Below are positions 11,692 to 14,013 of a DNA stretch of 14,013 nt, piece by piece. A program made the translations under genes and the position numbers. Origin of the DNA: an uncultured Gallionellaceae bacterium (GTDB lineage Bacteria; Pseudomonadota; Gammaproteobacteria; Burkholderiales; Sulfuricellaceae); the NCBI GenBank assembly GCA_937873435.1, contig CALMWM010000615.1, positions 1 to 14,013 on the forward strand. Reading direction: 5' to 3'. Under the pieces are notes generated by a model that was not told where the DNA came from, ran no database searches, and was given only the letters and a program-made list of their open reading frames with translations. How positions within the stretch are numbered: position 1 is the first letter of the stretch; every line of letters starts with the position of its first letter.

Positions 11692-13881
11692 ATGAAGATT
11701 GACGATCCCAAGCAGGTCCACGCTTATTTCGAAAACCTGGTCATTGCTTCCTTGTTGGTGCCCAACTACAAGGACGACAGTACGATACGCCTGTTTCTCA
11801 AGCAATTCGGCGAAGTGGTTGAGCAGCATACAGCGCAACCGCTAGGGTTCACGCTGCAAACGCTGTTGGCCGAAGCCAAGCGCAGCATCGACGAACCGGC
11901 GGCGCTGCTGGAGAAATTCGATGCCAACCTGGCGATTCTGGCTGGCGTGAGCGATAGTGCGTTGAAAAAGGCGTTTTTCGATACCCTGCAAGCCGCGCTG
12001 GATGTGGGCATGGAAGACGCGTGCTCGAAAAGTCGTTTGATCTCGCCCGCGCAACTAATGCTGACTGCTAAACCGAGTGTCGGCGGGAGCCGCGCAAGTG
12101 CCGCTGTCACCAGAGTGGTGGCGCAAAGCCAGGCTGGTTCGGGCGGTGCGACCATGCTGGCGCAGCCAGCAGATCCCGGCGCAACCATGATTGCACCGCA
12201 GACGCAGACCGAAGTTGCCAGCGAAACCGTGGCTGCTACTCGTCATGTTGCCGCAGCTGCTGTGCCGCAGAAAAAATCCGAGTATTTGAATGCCTTGCCG
12301 TCCGGCTATCAGATTCATGAATACGCGGTCGACAAGGTGCTGGGGGTGGGCGGTTTCGGCATCACTTATCTGGGGAGGGACACCACGCTCAATCTCAAGG
12401 TTGCCATCAAGGAATATTTGCCCAACGAACTGGCGGTGCGCGACGCGAATCTCAATGTCTTGCCGAAATCATCCGATTGCGAGGAAACCTACTATTGGGG
12501 GCTCGATCGCTTTTTGCAGGAAGCGCGCTTGCTGGCGCGTTTCAATCATCCCAATATCGTGCGCGTGCTGCGATTTTTCGAAGCCAACGGTACTGCCTAC
12601 ATGATGATGCAGTACGAGGAAGGCGAGAGCCTCGACGAAAAACTCAAGAAAACCCCGGCCCAGCTTGACGAAGCCAGCTTGCAAGCCATTCTCTTTCCGT
12701 TGCTGGATGGCCTTAAGGTGATGCACAACGAAGGTTTTCTGCATCGCGATATCAAGCCCGGTAATATCTATATCCGCCGCAATGACGGTAGTCCGGTGCT
12801 GCTGGATTTCGGCGCGGCGCGCGCGCAGATGCGCGGCAAGGATCAGAACATGACGGCTATCGTCACGCCCGGTTATGCCCCCTTCGAGCAATACTTCACC
12901 GACGGGTGCCAAGGGCCGTGGTCGGATATCTACGCGTTCGGTGCGGTGCTGTACAAGGCGATCACCGGGAAGGCGCCGCCTGAAGCCGCCAGCCGGGTGA
13001 AAAACGACAGTATGGTGCCTGCTGTCGAGGCGGGTAAAGGGCGTTATTCCGACAAGTTTTTACGCGCGATCGACTGGTCGCTGCAGAGCGACGAAAAAAA
13101 ACGCCCGCAAACGATAGAAGATTGGCAGCGCGCCTTGACCACGCTGAACCCGGTCGATGCTTCCAGTGCTGGATTTCAGCCGGGTGCCTCGGAAGCGACG
13201 CGCACCTTGGCCGTGGCGGGCCGCAACTCGCCGCAGTCGTCCGGACCGAAAACCACGTTCTCGCAGTTGCGTGGCGGCGCTTCCTTCGAGTCACCGGAAG
13301 AATCCCACTTTCTTGAGGTGGAGCGCAGCAGTCGACGCACCGCCTGGCTATTCCGTATCCTCATACTGGTCACCTTGGTGGGCGGTGCTGGCTATTTGTC
13401 GCAGCATGAGGACATGCTGCGCGATCTCGCATTCAAGGCGGCGGATATGGCCTGGCAGAATCAGTTTTATGCGGTTTCGCTACCGATTTACGAGTATTAC
13501 GATCAGGCCGACGATATCCAGACGCCGGTTCGCATCGCGATCATGTACGAGGAAGGTAGGGGGACGGATGCCGACAAGAAGGAAGCATTCGCCTGGTACC
13601 AGAAGGCCGCCGAACGCGGGCACCCCGCGTCGGCACTCAAGCTGGCGCAAATGCTCGAACGTGGCGACGGCGTGGAAGCCGATGTCCGTGCTGCCGTCGA
13701 GTGGTATCGCAAGGCTGCCGAGGCCGGTCAGGCGGATGCCCAATTCCGTCTCGGGATTGCCTACCTGCGCGGAGATAATCTCAGGCTCCGGCCCAATCCC
13801 GCCGAAAGCACCAAGTGGCTCGGGCAGGCAGCCAGCCAGGGGCATCAGAAGGCCCGCGAACTGCTCAAATTGATCCGCTGA
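11692..13881 (+). CDS. Membrane Ser/Thr protein kinase with C-terminal Sel1 repeats
   Basis: A 729-residue bacterial Hanks-type kinase, all motifs intact. Residues 1-125 form a helical domain I do not recognise. A linker (about 130-200) repeats GATMxA twice. The kinase domain, about 205-485, has the Gly loop LGVGGFGITYLG at 217-228, Lys240 in VAIK, Glu277, the catalytic HRDIKPGN at 351-358, DFG at 372-374, TPGYAPFEQ at 392-400 and Asp412. One membrane segment lies at about 551-569. Three Sel1-like repeats (about 612-720) should then be periplasmic and could sense or bind proteins. The ATG at 11692 is taken as start, though no Shine-Dalgarno precedes it; a TTG at 11614 in the same frame would add 26 residues. 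The substrate is unknown. Confidence 0.88.
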   Translation: MKIDDPKQVHAYFENLVIASLLVPNYKDDSTIRLFLKQFGEVVEQHTAQPLGFTLQTLLAEAKRSIDEPAALLEKFDANLAILAGVSDSALKKAFFDTLQAALDVGMEDACSKSRLISPAQLMLTAKPSVGGSRASAAVTRVVAQSQAGSGGATMLAQPADPGATMIAPQTQTEVASETVAATRHVAAAAVPQKKSEYLNALPSGYQIHEYAVDKVLGVGGFGITYLGRDTTLNLKVAIKEYLPNELAVRDANLNVLPKSSDCEETYYWGLDRFLQEARLLARFNHPNIVRVLRFFEANGTAYMMMQYEEGESLDEKLKKTPAQLDEASLQAILFPLLDGLKVMHNEGFLHRDIKPGNIYIRRNDGSPVLLDFGAARAQMRGKDQNMTAIVTPGYAPFEQYFTDGCQGPWSDIYAFGAVLYKAITGKAPPEAASRVKNDSMVPAVEAGKGRYSDKFLRAIDWSLQSDEKKRPQTIEDWQRALTTLNPVDASSAGFQPGASEATRTLAVAGRNSPQSSGPKTTFSQLRGGASFESPEESHFLEVERSSRRTAWLFRILILVTLVGGAGYLSQHEDMLRDLAFKAADMAWQNQFYAVSLPIYEYYDQADDIQTPVRIAIMYEEGRGTDADKKEAFAWYQKAAERGHPASALKLAQMLERGDGVEADVRAAVEWYRKAAEAGQADAQFRLGIAYLRGDNLRLRPNPAESTKWLGQAASQGHQKARELLKLIR

Positions 13882-13884
13882 TTG

Positions 13885-14013
13885 CTAGGCGGGAGCCAGC
13901 CAATGGCCGGATTTTCCGCCCTGCTTTTCCAGCAGGCGGATGTCATGGATGATCATGCCGCGATCCACCGCCTTGCACATGTCGTAGATGGTCAGCAGGC
14001 CGACGCCGACTGC
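13885..14013 (-). CDS. moaC: Cyclic pyranopterin monophosphate synthase MoaC, 3' end only
   Basis: The last 42 residues of a minus-strand gene that enters from the right edge. Read from base 14013, the translation contains VGLLTIYDMCKAVDRGM, then HDIRLLEKQGGKSGHW, the conserved C-terminus of MoaC. This enzyme makes cyclic pyranopterin monophosphate in molybdenum cofactor synthesis. The Asp and Lys of IYDMCKA correspond to active-site residues of the family. The stop is at 13885-13887, only three bases from the end of the convergent kinase gene, so no terminator fits between them. The N-terminal three quarters lie outside the window. Confidence 0.95.
   Translation of the reverse strand, partial: AVGVGLLTIYDMCKAVDRGMIIHDIRLLEKQGGKSGHWLAPA

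Overview
The window reads as chromosome of a betaproteobacterium, most likely a lithotrophic member of Nitrosomonadales (Gallionellaceae, Sulfuricellaceae or relatives). Two things point that way. The block rpoN-hpf-ptsN-hprK-rapZ, with an hprK present, is the betaproteobacterial form of the sigma-54/PTS-Ntr locus. The block rhodanese-tusA-dsrE2 is a sulfur-relay cluster known from sulfur oxidisers. The taxon is an inference. I see no transposase, integrase, tRNA, rRNA or CRISPR array.

Left part, plus strand (1-6571): the 3' part of rpoN, then hpf, ptsN, hprK and rapZ. These are followed by a tightly packed run: a NusG-domain-II membrane protein, a Gx-family membrane protein, a secreted adhesin-E-like protein, ubiX, an FMN-binding PPOX protein and a small lipoprotein. 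From the Gx gene on, every junction is a stop/start overlap, so this tail is probably one translationally coupled unit with a flavin/membrane theme.

Middle, minus strand (6684-9916): tcdA (tRNA ct6A dehydratase), a secreted protein that looks like a tandem DUF302 duplication, and a FadL/OmpP1-type outer-membrane channel. A strong hairpin terminator lies between the last two, almost on top of the second gene's ribosome-binding site.

Right, minus strand (10223-11500): rhodanese, tusA and dsrE2, cytoplasmic sulfur-transfer proteins, ending in a strong terminator. Plausible promoters lie before rhodanese and before tusA. The rhodanese promoter carries a palindrome, and part of it (a 13-base string) recurs upstream of the FadL-like gene, which hints at shared control. 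Divergent from rhodanese is a membrane Ser/Thr kinase with C-terminal Sel1 repeats (11692-13881), followed convergently by the 3' end of moaC (13885 to the edge).

The least expected signal is in the intergenic spaces. Two gaps (2853-2959 and 6582-6698) hold degenerate tandem arrays with a 7-base period, each built as a left arm and a complementary right arm. Each runs into the 3' end of an adjacent gene (hprK, tcdA) and supplies its last codons and stop. A third, weaker trace lies between hpf and ptsN.
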